The translations under genes were made by a program, and so were the position numbers. The notes beneath the pieces were generated by a model. That model saw nothing but the letters and a program-made list of their open reading frames with translations. It was not told where the DNA came from and did no database searches. From Geobacter sp. UBA6151 (GTDB taxonomy: Bacteria > Desulfobacterota > Desulfuromonadia > Geobacterales > Pseudopelobacteraceae): a DNA stretch of 16,126 nucleotides. The DNA lies in NCBI GenBank assembly GCA_002423105.1, contig DIUT01000045.1, forward strand, positions 1 to 16,126, given 5' to 3'. Positions 6,666 through 16,126 of this stretch are shown piece after piece (position 1 is the first letter of the stretch; every line of letters starts with the position of its first letter).

Positions 6666-7387
6666 GGGTCTGCAACTCCTGTTGTCTGGTTGTGGTGGGG
6701 TAAAAACAGCTCCCGTGCCAGGCGCAGGGTGATCTTGCGACCGGTGACCAGCGCAGCGTGATACAGCTCGTCACAGGCCGCCACCAGCGCTTCGGAATCC
6801 CTTGGCAGCACCGTCAACAACCAGCTGGCCACATCGTCCGGCAACAGCACCTGACGGTCCTGGGCCAGCTTGACGATCAGCATCCGGCGCGCACTGTCGT
6901 CGGACAGCTCCAATGATGCCACCAAGCCCCAGAGCAGGCGGGAGGTAAGATGATCGTCAAGATCGTGCAGCTCACGGGGAGCAAAACGGCCGGCCAGGGC
7001 CAGGGGACGGCCGCTTACGTGCTGCCGGTTGAACGCCTCCCAGATCACGGAACGCAGCTCTGTCGAGTCCGGTAGCTGGTCAAGGTCATCCAGCAGCAGT
7101 ACCGGGAGCCCGGACAGCTCTTCCAGCAGTGTTCCGGCCTCCTCTGCCCGCATCTCCCCACAGGAAAAGACCCGGTAGCCGTCACCCGCCACCTGACGGC
7201 CTATGGCGTGCAGCAAGTGGGTCTTGCCGGAACCGCCGGGGCCATACAGATACAGCAGTTTTTCAGGGTCAGCCGGGTCGGCGCAGCGCTTGGCAAACTC
7301 CAGGGCGGAACAACTGCTGGCACAGGGGATGAATGAAGCGAAGTCGCGGCGTGGGGGGACGCTCAGGTCCAGAACCTGTTGCTGCAT
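6662..7387 (-). CDS. hda: Hda/DnaA-like AAA+ ATPase (replication initiation regulator)
   Basis: The product has 241 residues and corresponds to the AAA+ domain of DnaA without the DNA-binding domain, the size and layout of Hda. Walker A is GPGGSGKT (49-56), Walker B LLLDD (97-101), and the box VII arginine-finger segment is LTSRLLWGL (147-155, R150). The N-terminus has QVLDL (4-8), resembling the QL[SD]LF clamp-binding motif that Hda uses to dock on the beta sliding clamp; an FASF stretch after it is shared with E. coli Hda. In E. coli, Hda with the clamp stimulates DnaA-ATP hydrolysis. The ATG shares one base with the ruvB stop (TGATG), and its own stop overlaps the next start (ATGA), so the three genes form one unit. 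Assignment to true Hda rather than another DnaA paralogue is likely but not certain. Confidence 0.82.
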   Translation of the reverse strand: MQQQVLDLSVPPRRDFASFIPCASSCSALEFAKRCADPADPEKLLYLYGPGGSGKTHLLHAIGRQVAGDGYRVFSCGEMRAEEAGTLLEELSGLPVLLLDDLDQLPDSTELRSVIWEAFNRQHVSGRPLALAGRFAPRELHDLDDHLTSRLLWGLVASLELSDDSARRMLIVKLAQDRQVLLPDDVASWLLTVLPRDSEALVAACDELYHAALVTGRKITLRLARELFLPHHNQTTGVADP

Positions 7388-8403
7388 CAGAAGAGCGCCC
7401 CTTGGGGAGGTTGGGCCATGATCCTGCCGAAATGGGCGTAGGCCGCCGGGGTGGCGGTCCGCCCGCGGGGGGTGCGGTTCAGGAAACCGTTCTGGATCAG
7501 AAACGGTTCGTAGACATCCTCGATGGTGTCGCTTTCTTCACTGATGGCCGCCGATATGGTATCCAGCCCCACCGGTCCGCCGCCGAACTTGTCGATAATG
7601 GTCAACAGGATCATGCGATCCATCTGGTCAAAACCCATTTCGTCGATTTCCAGCAGCTTCAGGGTCTCCCTGACCACCTCAAGGGTGATGCTGCCGTCGG
7701 CGCGCACCTGGGCATAGTCACGCACGCGGCGCAACAGGCGGTTGGCGATACGCGGGGTTCCCCGGCTACGCCGGGCAAGCTCCAGGGAGCCGACCGGTTC
7801 GATGCTCATCCCCAGAATCCGGGCAGAGCGGGAAATAATCACGGAAAGCTGTTCGTGGGTGTAGAACTCCAGGCGGGAGATGACGCCAAAACGATCACGC
7901 AGGGGAGATGAGAGCAGTCCGGCCCTGGTGGTGGCTCCCACCAGCGTAAAGTGCGGCAGATCCAGCTTGATGGAACGGGCGGACGGTCCCTGGCCGATAA
8001 TGATATCCAGCTGAAAATCCTCCATGGCCGGATAGAGTATTTCCTCAACCACATGGGACAGGCGGTGAATTTCGTCGATGAAGAGCACATCGTGGGGTTC
8101 AAGATTGGTCAGGATAGCGGCCAGATCGCCGGGCCGCTCAATGACCGGTCCGGAGGTGGACCTGAGGTTGACCCCCATCTCGCAAGCCACGATATTGGCC
8201 AGGGTGGTTTTGCCCAATCCGGGCGGACCGTACAGCAGCAGGTGGTCGAGGGCCTCCCCCCGCCCCTTGGCCGCATCAATGAACAGCCGCAGGTTATCGC
8301 GAATTTTCTCCTGGCCGATGTAGTCGTGTAAGGTTCGGGGACGCAGGGTGGCATCATACTGGGTGTCGTCGTCGCGACGTTCGGGGGTAATGGCACGTTC
8401 CAT
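7387..8403 (-). CDS. ruvB: Holliday junction branch migration ATPase RuvB
   Basis: RuvB is the hexameric AAA+ motor that, with RuvA, drives branch migration of Holliday junctions before RuvC cleavage. The 338-residue length is normal. Walker A is GPPGLGKT (59-66), Walker B LFIDE (107-111) followed by IHR, sensor 1 GATTRAG (156-162), and the arginine-finger segment LRDRFG (168-173). The C-terminal winged helix ends with the conserved GRTATPAAYAHFG stretch. Unlike the common ruvCAB arrangement, neither ruvA nor ruvC is adjacent: upstream is the divergent hrpB gene, and downstream an Hda-like gene overlaps the stop by one base. No strong LexA-type box could be identified in the 86-bp upstream gap. 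The identification is secure. Confidence 0.97.
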   Translation of the reverse strand: MERAITPERRDDDTQYDATLRPRTLHDYIGQEKIRDNLRLFIDAAKGRGEALDHLLLYGPPGLGKTTLANIVACEMGVNLRSTSGPVIERPGDLAAILTNLEPHDVLFIDEIHRLSHVVEEILYPAMEDFQLDIIIGQGPSARSIKLDLPHFTLVGATTRAGLLSSPLRDRFGVISRLEFYTHEQLSVIISRSARILGMSIEPVGSLELARRSRGTPRIANRLLRRVRDYAQVRADGSITLEVVRETLKLLEIDEMGFDQMDRMILLTIIDKFGGGPVGLDTISAAISEESDTIEDVYEPFLIQNGFLNRTPRGRTATPAAYAHFGRIMAQPPQGALF

Positions 8404-8489
8404 GGCCGAAATATGACCTATTTTTTCCCGGTTGTGAACTGTAATCTGTTAGAGTTCCGTTACACTACTGCCATACAGGAACCACACAC
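8404..8489. promoter_or_regulatory. Divergent promoter region between ruvB and hrpB
   Basis: This 86-bp AT-richer gap must serve both directions. For ruvB, TTCACA (8438-8433, minus strand) and CATATT (8415-8410) are spaced 17 bp, but this would start transcription almost at the ATG. For hrpB, CTGTAA (8439-8444) and TACACT (8461-8466) are 16 bp apart and weak. An inverted repeat GAACT (8436-8440)/AGTTC (8453-8457) could be an operator. All of these are by eye. Confidence 0.35.
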
Positions 8490-10991
<2,502 letters not shown>

Positions 10992-10995
10992 TCCC

Positions 10996-12501
10996 ATGCT
11001 GCTTGAAATGCACTGCCATACTTCGGAAAAATCCAGATGCAGTTCAGTGCCGGCGGTTGATCTGGTCAGGCGGGTACTGGCCAGAGGATTGCAAGGCATT
11101 GTCCTGACCGATCACCATGCACTCTGGAGTGCTGAAGAACTGCTGTTGTTACGGCGGCAAGCCGGGGTGCCGGACTATTTTCTGATCCTGGCCGCGCAAG
11201 AGGTCACCACCGCCGATTGTGGTGATATCCTGGTGTACGGCGCTTCTGCATCCATTCCAAAAGGGCCGCAGCTCTCCGCGTTGCGCAGGGCCTGGCCGAA
11301 AGCGGCCCTGGTGCTTGCCCACGCCTATCGCAAAGGCCGCCACCCCGCCGATTCCCTGCTTATGGACCCACTGCTTGATGGTGTCGAGATCTTCAGTTCC
11401 AACCACGGGGTGGCCGAAAACAGCAGGGGACTGGCTGACTGGCACCGGTTGCGCTTTACGGCAATCGCCGGAACCGATACCCATGGCAGCCAGTATGCCG
11501 GAGCCTATCCGACAATTTTCGATCATCCGCTTGCCGACATTGATGAACTGGCAACGGAGTTGCGCGCCGGACGCTGTCGCCCCTTCTTCAAGGAGATTCC
11601 CCGCTCCGGGGCCAATGCCGTTGTCACTGAAGTCACCTTCGGCACCAAGGAAGGGGATCAAAGCCGGGAACGGATCATTATCCGCACCATCCAGGACGAG
11701 CGCAAATGGCGTAGCACCGAGCGGGCCGAAACCATCATGGCAGCCGTTGCCGCCGGAGGGTTCGCCGAAGGGCGCTACCGGGTGCCGCGCCCCATTGAAG
11801 TAGACCGGGAGCGGATGACCATCATCGAACAGGGAATCAGGGGCAGGTCACTCTTTGATAAGCTGTGCGCCGCTGGCCGCAACGACAGCCGCTGGTATCT
11901 GGAACTGGCCGGCCGCTGGCTGGGACGCCTGCACCATGCCGCCCTGGCCATAACACCGCCGGAACAGTTCCTGGAACAGGAAGAAGGCCGCCTGCACCAC
12001 TACCTGTCCCGCTTCGAAGCCATAGATCACCGTCACGTCGGCAGAGTCCGGCAGATTACGGAAGCCCTGCTGGCTCTGGAGCAGGAGCTGTCCTTTGTCG
12101 GCGACAGCTTTGTGCAGGGCCATGGCGACTATCATCCCAAAAACATCATGATCGGGCAGGACGATCAGGAAGACCGAGATTCCATCTTTATTGCCGCCAT
12201 TGATTTCGGCAGTTCCCTGATGCTGCCTCCCGCCTTTGATGTGGGCACCTTCCTGGCCCAGTTCAAAAACCAGTTCTTCAACCACCCTCAGATACTGCAA
12301 CAACTTCAGGAATCAGTCTTCCTGGATGCCTATCTGGACGAAGGCCCGCCGGTGACGGAGGAGTTCCTGTGGCAGGTGGAGTTGTTCAGAGCCCGGGCAA
12401 ACCTCAGTATCGCCTCCTATCTGATCAGGGTCGGGCTGGGCGACAGCGAGGACCTCTGGCGGGTGCTGGTGGATGCCGAGCAGGCGTTGAGCCAGATATG
12501 A
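10996..12501 (+). CDS. PHP-domain phosphoesterase fused to APH-type kinase-like domain
   Basis: The 501-residue protein joins two domains. Residues 1-200 form a PHP metal-dependent phosphoesterase: H6-x-H8, D39-H40 in LTDHH, E69, H109, H137 and the GTDTHG motif with D161 and H163, so the usual metal ligands appear complete. Residues of roughly 208-495 resemble the aminoglycoside/choline kinase fold: a hinge-like IIEQGIRGRSLFDKL (276-290), the catalytic loop HGDYHPKN (376-383) and metal-binding IDFGS (402-406). Both active sites look intact, so it may be bifunctional, removing one phosphate and adding another on an unknown small molecule. AAAGGAG (10981-10987) serves the ATG eight bases later. 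It lies in an operon with hrpB and 111 bp before a nucleotidase gene. The substrate cannot be told from sequence. Confidence 0.85.
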   Translation: MLLEMHCHTSEKSRCSSVPAVDLVRRVLARGLQGIVLTDHHALWSAEELLLLRRQAGVPDYFLILAAQEVTTADCGDILVYGASASIPKGPQLSALRRAWPKAALVLAHAYRKGRHPADSLLMDPLLDGVEIFSSNHGVAENSRGLADWHRLRFTAIAGTDTHGSQYAGAYPTIFDHPLADIDELATELRAGRCRPFFKEIPRSGANAVVTEVTFGTKEGDQSRERIIIRTIQDERKWRSTERAETIMAAVAAGGFAEGRYRVPRPIEVDRERMTIIEQGIRGRSLFDKLCAAGRNDSRWYLELAGRWLGRLHHAALAITPPEQFLEQEEGRLHHYLSRFEAIDHRHVGRVRQITEALLALEQELSFVGDSFVQGHGDYHPKNIMIGQDDQEDRDSIFIAAIDFGSSLMLPPAFDVGTFLAQFKNQFFNHPQILQQLQESVFLDAYLDEGPPVTEEFLWQVELFRARANLSIASYLIRVGLGDSEDLWRVLVDAEQALSQI

Positions 12502-12612
12502 GTATGGCCACTTCCCGTCACAGGGCAGCACTGGCTGATAGCAGCGGTTATCTGCAACGCTTCACACGAGAGTCTTTATTTTCCGATTCAACCGATGCAT
12601 AATAACTGACTT

Positions 12613-13326
12613 ATGAAACTTGACTGGAATTGTATAGACACCGTACTGCTGGACATGGACGGCACCATCCTGGACCGGCATTTTGACGACCATTTCTGGC
12701 TGGAGCATCTGCCGGGACGCTGGGCCACACAGCACAAGGTCCCCCTGAAACAGGCCAAGGAGCATCTGTACACCCTCTTCCGTTCCCAGGAGCGGACCCT
12801 GAACTGGACCGACCTGGATTACTGGTCGGAGCGGCTGGGCATGGATGTTCCCCAACTGAAGATGGAGGTGGAGCACCTGATCGGGGTACATCCCGGCGTT
12901 GTGGAGTTTCTGGTCTATTGCAGACAGCACGGCAAACAGCTCTGGCTGGTGACCAACGCCCACTCCAAGACCCTTGCCATCAAGCTGAAAAAAACCAGGG
13001 TCGGCCCCTATTTCGACGGCATCATTTCCGCGCATCAGGTGGGCGTTCCCAAGGAAGATGCTTCGTTCTGGGAACGCTTGCAGCGTTTTGTCAGCTATGA
13101 CCCGTCCCGTACCTTGCTGGGCGAAGACACCGAGGCCAACCTTGAAACCGCCCGCCTGTACGGCATCGGTTATCTGCTCTACATTTGCCGTTACAGCTCA
13201 ACCATCTGCCCTGCCCCATCAAAGGATTTTGCTTCAATCGATTACTTTACCCGCCTGATTCCGGCCAGCGGCGAATCAGCCGTAACCATCAGGCAATTTC
13301 AAGGAGAAGAGACCGATGTCACATAA
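12613..13326 (+). CDS. yrfG: HAD-family GMP/IMP nucleotidase, YrfG type
   Basis: This 237-residue HAD phosphatase matches E. coli YrfG along its length: LLDMDGT (12-18, nucleophile D14 and acid/base D16), the HTLNW-like RTLNWTDLDYWSE stretch (61-73), LVTNAH (112-117, T114), VPKED (145-149, K147) and the last acidic motif GEDT (170-173), which is IDDS in E. coli. YrfG hydrolyses GMP and IMP to nucleosides. The C-terminal tail of about 15 residues is longer than in E. coli and overlaps the next gene by 11 bp, indicating cotranscription with the flavoprotein. A nearby guanylate kinase three genes down gives a loose guanine-nucleotide theme, though this may be chance. No strong Shine-Dalgarno precedes the ATG at 12613. 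Family placement is good; the substrate is by analogy. Confidence 0.85.
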   Translation: MKLDWNCIDTVLLDMDGTILDRHFDDHFWLEHLPGRWATQHKVPLKQAKEHLYTLFRSQERTLNWTDLDYWSERLGMDVPQLKMEVEHLIGVHPGVVEFLVYCRQHGKQLWLVTNAHSKTLAIKLKKTRVGPYFDGIISAHQVGVPKEDASFWERLQRFVSYDPSRTLLGEDTEANLETARLYGIGYLLYICRYSSTICPAPSKDFASIDYFTRLIPASGESAVTIRQFQGEETDVT

Positions 13327-14422
13327 ACTATACGATGTCGTCATTATCGGCGGCGGCCCCGCCGGACTGGCAACCGCCTACCTCTGCCACAAGCACGGAT
13401 TGTCCTATCAGGTGCTGGAGTCGGGCAAAGCGGTTTTCCAGGGCATTGCCAACACCTATCCCCAGGGCAAGCTGGTCTACCCGTCCAAACCCAAGGATGC
13501 GCCGGAACCGTTTTTGATTGAAGAGCTGCGTCCGCCCGACAAACCGGTGACCGTGGAAAGCTATCTCCAGTATATCCAGCACTTTGTGCAGCACGAAGAA
13601 CTGAAGATACTGACCGAGGTGGCTTTTGAAGATATCCGGGATGAGCGTGACAGTCTGACGGTGGCAACCGACAAGGGACTGTTCAAGGGACGTAAGGTGG
13701 TGCTGGCCTTTGGCAGTAGCATCCCCCGCGAGCTTTCTGTGTACGGCGATGCCAAGATGGTGGCCAAGAACGTCGATGATCCGGGGAAATATGTGGGGGT
13801 CAAGACCCTGGTGATCGGCGGCGGCAATACCGCGGCCGACGTGGTGATCGCCATCCTCAAGACCAAACGTGAGATGCATGACACGCAGCCGGTTTACTGG
13901 GCGCACAAGTCGGAGAAGTTTGACGTCAACAAGGAAACGGCCCAGCGCCTGGGCGAAGAGATCCTGCTGGGGGGCAATATCCGCCTGTTGCCCGGCGCCA
14001 CCCCCCGCATCGGCGAGGTTGACGACGAAGGGGTCGACCGGCTGGTGATCCGGATTAACGAATTCAAGCAATCCGACGGCATTGACCTGTACCATGCCTT
14101 AAGTTTTCCGATGCAGAATGTCATCGCCTGCATCGGCTCCCAGGGGCCGGTGCCGATCTTTGACAAGCTGGGCATCCAGACCATCTCCTGCACCGCCGGA
14201 GTCTGCAAGGTGGCCAAGGAAGGAGACCGGCTGGTGCTGCTCTCCGCGGATTTCGAAACCACCCGCAAGGGAGTGTATGTGATGGGCGGGGCCATCTCCC
14301 CTTCCTACATGAAGATCTGCGAGGGCTCCATTCAGGAGGAAAAACATCCCAACCTGATCTACACCGCCATCAACGACGCCTATCATGTGGTGGAGGCGAT
14401 CCGGGCCAAGCTGGGTAAATAG
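13316..14422 (+). CDS. Thioredoxin-reductase-like / YpdA-like FAD-NAD(P) oxidoreductase
   Basis: The 368-residue flavoprotein has an N-terminal FAD-binding GGGPAG (12-17) and a central NAD(P)-binding GGGNTAAD (168-175), the two-dinucleotide-fold layout of thioredoxin reductase and its relatives. There is no CxxC redox pair, so it is not a classical thioredoxin reductase. The region following the FAD site (NTYPQGKLVYPSKP, 46-59) resembles YpdA, the bacillithiol-disulfide reductase family, but YpdA's cysteine in GGGPCG is alanine here. The only close cysteine pair is C292/C297. Near the C-terminus, GVYVMGGA replaces the usual GxxxxGD flavin-contact motif. The electron acceptor is unknown; ferredoxin or a low-molecular-weight thiol are options. 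AAGGAG (13301-13306) precedes the ATG, which lies 11 bp inside the nucleotidase gene. Confidence 0.82.
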   Translation: MSHKLYDVVIIGGGPAGLATAYLCHKHGLSYQVLESGKAVFQGIANTYPQGKLVYPSKPKDAPEPFLIEELRPPDKPVTVESYLQYIQHFVQHEELKILTEVAFEDIRDERDSLTVATDKGLFKGRKVVLAFGSSIPRELSVYGDAKMVAKNVDDPGKYVGVKTLVIGGGNTAADVVIAILKTKREMHDTQPVYWAHKSEKFDVNKETAQRLGEEILLGGNIRLLPGATPRIGEVDDEGVDRLVIRINEFKQSDGIDLYHALSFPMQNVIACIGSQGPVPIFDKLGIQTISCTAGVCKVAKEGDRLVLLSADFETTRKGVYVMGGAISPSYMKICEGSIQEEKHPNLIYTAINDAYHVVEAIRAKLGK

Positions 14423-14453
14423 CGCGTTCAAGGAACAGATTCGGGGAGGAATG

Positions 14454-15329
14454 ATGATAAGAAGCATGACCGGCTATGGTAAGGGTGAATCGGTATCGTC
14501 ACGCGGGCGGTGTCTGGTGGAAGTCCGTTCGGTCAACCACCGCTACGGCGAAATGACCGTGAAGCTGCCCCGTACCTTTTTGGCCTGCGAACACGACGTG
14601 CGTAAAATGGCTGCAACCCGCATCAAACGGGGCAAGGCCGACCTGTTTGTGCAGTGGGAACCGGCCGTTGATGCCGCTCTGGCCCCACCGGTAAATATCG
14701 AGGCTGCCAAAGGTTACCATGCCGCATTCCAGCAACTGGCACACGAGTTGTTGATGTCGCCGGAGATTCCGCTTTCACTGATCGTGGCGCAGCGCAATGT
14801 GATGCAGGAATCGGTTTCGGAGGATGGCGCCGACCTGCTGCCACAGGTGATGGAGGCGGCAGGTCTGGCACTTGATGCGCTGGATGCCATGCGTCTGCGG
14901 GAAGGCGAAGCACTGGCCGATGACCTGCTCCAGCGCCGCCGGACTTTGGAAGAGCTGGTTGGACAGATACGCTTACGGGTTCCACTGATGGTCGAAGAAT
15001 ATCAGCTCAAGCTCCAGCAACGACTGGCAAAACTTCTTGGAGAGACAGAGATGGACCCGCAGCGCCTGGCTCAGGAGGTGGCACTCCTGGCTGACCGCTG
15101 TGATGTGACCGAAGAGCTGGTACGGCTGGCCAGTCATTTTGTGCAATTTGACGAAACCCTGAACCTGCGGGAACCGGTGGGCCGCAAGCTGGACTTTCTG
15201 ATGCAGGAACTGAACCGGGAAGTAAACACCATTGGTTCCAAATCCAATGATGTGGAGATCACCTCGCTGGTGGTGACGCTGAAAGCGGAGATGGAGAAGA
15301 TGCGGGAGCAGGTGCAAAATATTGAGTAG
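14454..15329 (+). CDS. yicC: YicC-family endoribonuclease
   Basis: The start at 14454 gives the family-typical MIRSMTGYG beginning (an ATG at 14451 directly before it is nearly as likely); GGGGAGG lies at 14443-14449. An in-frame upstream ATG at 14385 falls inside the preceding gene and has no such support. The 291-residue product contains VEVRSVNHRY (22-31) and the strongly conserved C-terminal GRKLDFLMQELNREVNTIGS stretch. YicC proteins are recently recognised endoribonucleases implicated in RNA decay in E. coli. The gene follows the flavoprotein by 31 bp and its TAG is 10 bp before the gmk start, so it belongs to the yicC-gmk-rpoZ cluster common in Deltaproteobacteria. A remA-like gene sometimes found between yicC and gmk is absent here. 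Confidence 0.93.
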   Translation: MIRSMTGYGKGESVSSRGRCLVEVRSVNHRYGEMTVKLPRTFLACEHDVRKMAATRIKRGKADLFVQWEPAVDAALAPPVNIEAAKGYHAAFQQLAHELLMSPEIPLSLIVAQRNVMQESVSEDGADLLPQVMEAAGLALDALDAMRLREGEALADDLLQRRRTLEELVGQIRLRVPLMVEEYQLKLQQRLAKLLGETEMDPQRLAQEVALLADRCDVTEELVRLASHFVQFDETLNLREPVGRKLDFLMQELNREVNTIGSKSNDVEITSLVVTLKAEMEKMREQVQNIE

Positions 15330-15339
15330 AAAGGTTTGT

Positions 15340-15948
15340 ATGCAGCCCGAAGGACTTTTGATCGTTATTTCCGCCCCCTCCGGCGCGGGGAAGACCACGC
15401 TCTGTCGTGAACTGACCCGGCGTTTTCCCGCTCTGCGAGAATCCATCAGCTATACGACCCGCCTGCCGCGCCCCGGTGAGACTAACGGCATCGACTATCA
15501 TTTTGTCACTGTGGAACGCTTCAGGGAAATGATCGCCGACGACGCCTTTGCCGAATGGGCACAGGTGCATGACAACTACTACGGCACCGCCATCGCCACC
15601 CTTGATCAGGCACGACAGGAAGGAACAGACATCCTGCTGGACATTGACTGCCAGGGGGCAAAGATTCTGAAAAACCGCGGTGTGGCGGGGGTATTTGTCT
15701 TTGTGCTGCCGCCCAGTATGGATGAATTGCGGCGGCGCCTGGAGGCGCGCTCCTCCGACGACCGTGACGTCATCGAACGCCGCATCGCCATGGCAGCGAC
15801 AGAAATCCGCGAATCCCGCTGGTACGATTACATCATCATCAACGACCGGCTGGAGGACGCTCAGGAGTCCCTGGCCGCCGTGGTAACCGCCGCCAGGTGC
15901 GCCACCGGGCGCATGCTGGGTCAGGTGTCGAAAATGTTTGATATTTGA
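15340..15948 (+). CDS. gmk: Guanylate kinase
   Basis: Guanylate kinase converts GMP and ATP to GDP and ADP, an essential step of GTP and dGTP supply. The 202-residue chain has the P-loop SAPSGAGKTT (11-20), the GMP-binding SYTTRLPRPGE stretch and the DYHF segment after it, EWAQVHDNYYGT with the conserved tyrosine/glycine pair, DIDCQGA (usually DIDVQGA) and the arginine-rich lid (RRRLEARSSDD). The ATG at 15340 with GAAAGG at 15329-15334 gives the usual short N-terminus; a TTG at 15322 would overlap yicC by 8 bp and add six residues but is less likely. A promoter-like sequence for rpoZ overlaps the last codons. Confidence 0.97.
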   Translation: MQPEGLLIVISAPSGAGKTTLCRELTRRFPALRESISYTTRLPRPGETNGIDYHFVTVERFREMIADDAFAEWAQVHDNYYGTAIATLDQARQEGTDILLDIDCQGAKILKNRGVAGVFVFVLPPSMDELRRRLEARSSDDRDVIERRIAMAATEIRESRWYDYIIINDRLEDAQESLAAVVTAARCATGRMLGQVSKMFDI

Positions 15949-15965
15949 ACCGTTATCAGTATAAT
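15938..15965 (+). promoter_or_regulatory. Sigma70-like promoter for rpoZ within the end of gmk
   Basis: TTGATA (15938-15943, five of six to TTGACA) and a perfect TATAAT (15960-15965) are separated by 16 bp. Transcription would begin near 15972, leaving a leader of about 40 bases before the rpoZ ATG. The -35 box lies inside the last codons of gmk. Confidence 0.6.
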
Positions 15966-16011
15966 CAGCCTCCCTATTAACTTGTATGACTCTGGAAGGA
16001 GAACACTGGAT

Positions 16012-16126
16012 ATGGCACGGGTTACAGTAGAAGATTGTCTGGAGCAGGTAAACAACCGTTTCATGCTGGTGATGATGACCTCAAAACGGGTTAAACAGCT
16101 GTACAAAGGCGCACAGCCCATGGTTG
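16012..16126 (+). CDS. rpoZ: RNA polymerase omega subunit (5' part only)
   Basis: Only the first 38 codons fall in the window. MARVTVEDCLEQV is the standard omega opening, followed by NNRFMLVMMTSKRVKQL, matching the conserved N-R-F-x-L-V-x-x-x-x-x-R core. Omega assists assembly of RNA polymerase around the beta-prime subunit and takes part in the ppGpp site in proteobacteria. AAGGAG at 15996-16001 precedes the ATG by ten bases. The gene follows gmk by 63 bp, the usual gmk-rpoZ order; relA/spoT often comes next but lies outside the window. Confidence 0.93.
   Translation, partial: MARVTVEDCLEQVNNRFMLVMMTSKRVKQLYKGAQPMV

Noticed and set aside
8404..8489. LexA/SOS box in front of ruvB
   Set aside because: A GGTT half-site occurs at 8430-8433, but the remaining spaced positions do not match the Geobacter LexA pattern as I recall it.
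13328..14095. 255-codon minus-strand frame inside the flavoprotein gene
   Set aside because: It is antisense to a gene with two intact dinucleotide-binding motifs and shows no domain of its own.

Overview
The window looks like a chromosomal segment from a Deltaproteobacterium, most likely the Geobacter/Pelobacter group (Geobacteraceae or relatives). That placement is inferred from the yicC-gmk-rpoZ gene order, the style of the REP-type transposase, and the GC-rich housekeeping genes; no species is claimed.

The window splits into two halves. Positions 1 to about 5340 are accessory DNA, with visibly AT-rich genes and loose spacing. In order they hold a pentapeptide-repeat-like membrane protein, an intact REP-associated tyrosine transposase (RAYT, Y1 HUH family) element, an unrecognised lipoprotein behind a structured leader, a decapitated second copy of the transposase left end, and two small secreted cysteine-bearing proteins. 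Four copies of a short palindromic end signal, GGTCNGACC, punctuate this half at 1830, 2743, 4078 and 5326. Two of them carry a perfect 18-bp inverted match (2737-2754 and 5323-5340). The last one stops five bases short of the stop codon of a minus-strand gene of the GC-rich half.

Positions 5346 to 16126 are dense, GC-rich core genome. On the minus strand is a tightly overlapped operon: ruvB (Holliday junction motor), an Hda/DnaA-like AAA+ protein, and an unusual protein with coiled coils, a J-domain-like HPD segment and C-terminal leucine-rich repeats. Both junctions are start/stop overlaps (TGATG and ATGA), so the three are probably translated together. Divergently on the plus strand come hrpB (DEAH-type helicase), a PHP-phosphoesterase/APH-kinase-like fusion, a YrfG-type HAD nucleotidase, a thioredoxin-reductase-like flavoprotein without a CxxC pair, yicC (endoribonuclease family), gmk (guanylate kinase) and the start of rpoZ (RNA polymerase omega), which runs off the window. 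A strong sigma70-like promoter inside the 3' end of gmk probably gives rpoZ its own transcription.

The main points of interest are the RAYT-end mosaic and its chimeric reading frame, the J/LRR protein coupled to Hda and RuvB, the PHP-APH fusion, the channel-like tail of the pentapeptide protein, and a three-hairpin leader before the lipoprotein. No tRNA, rRNA or CRISPR array was seen.
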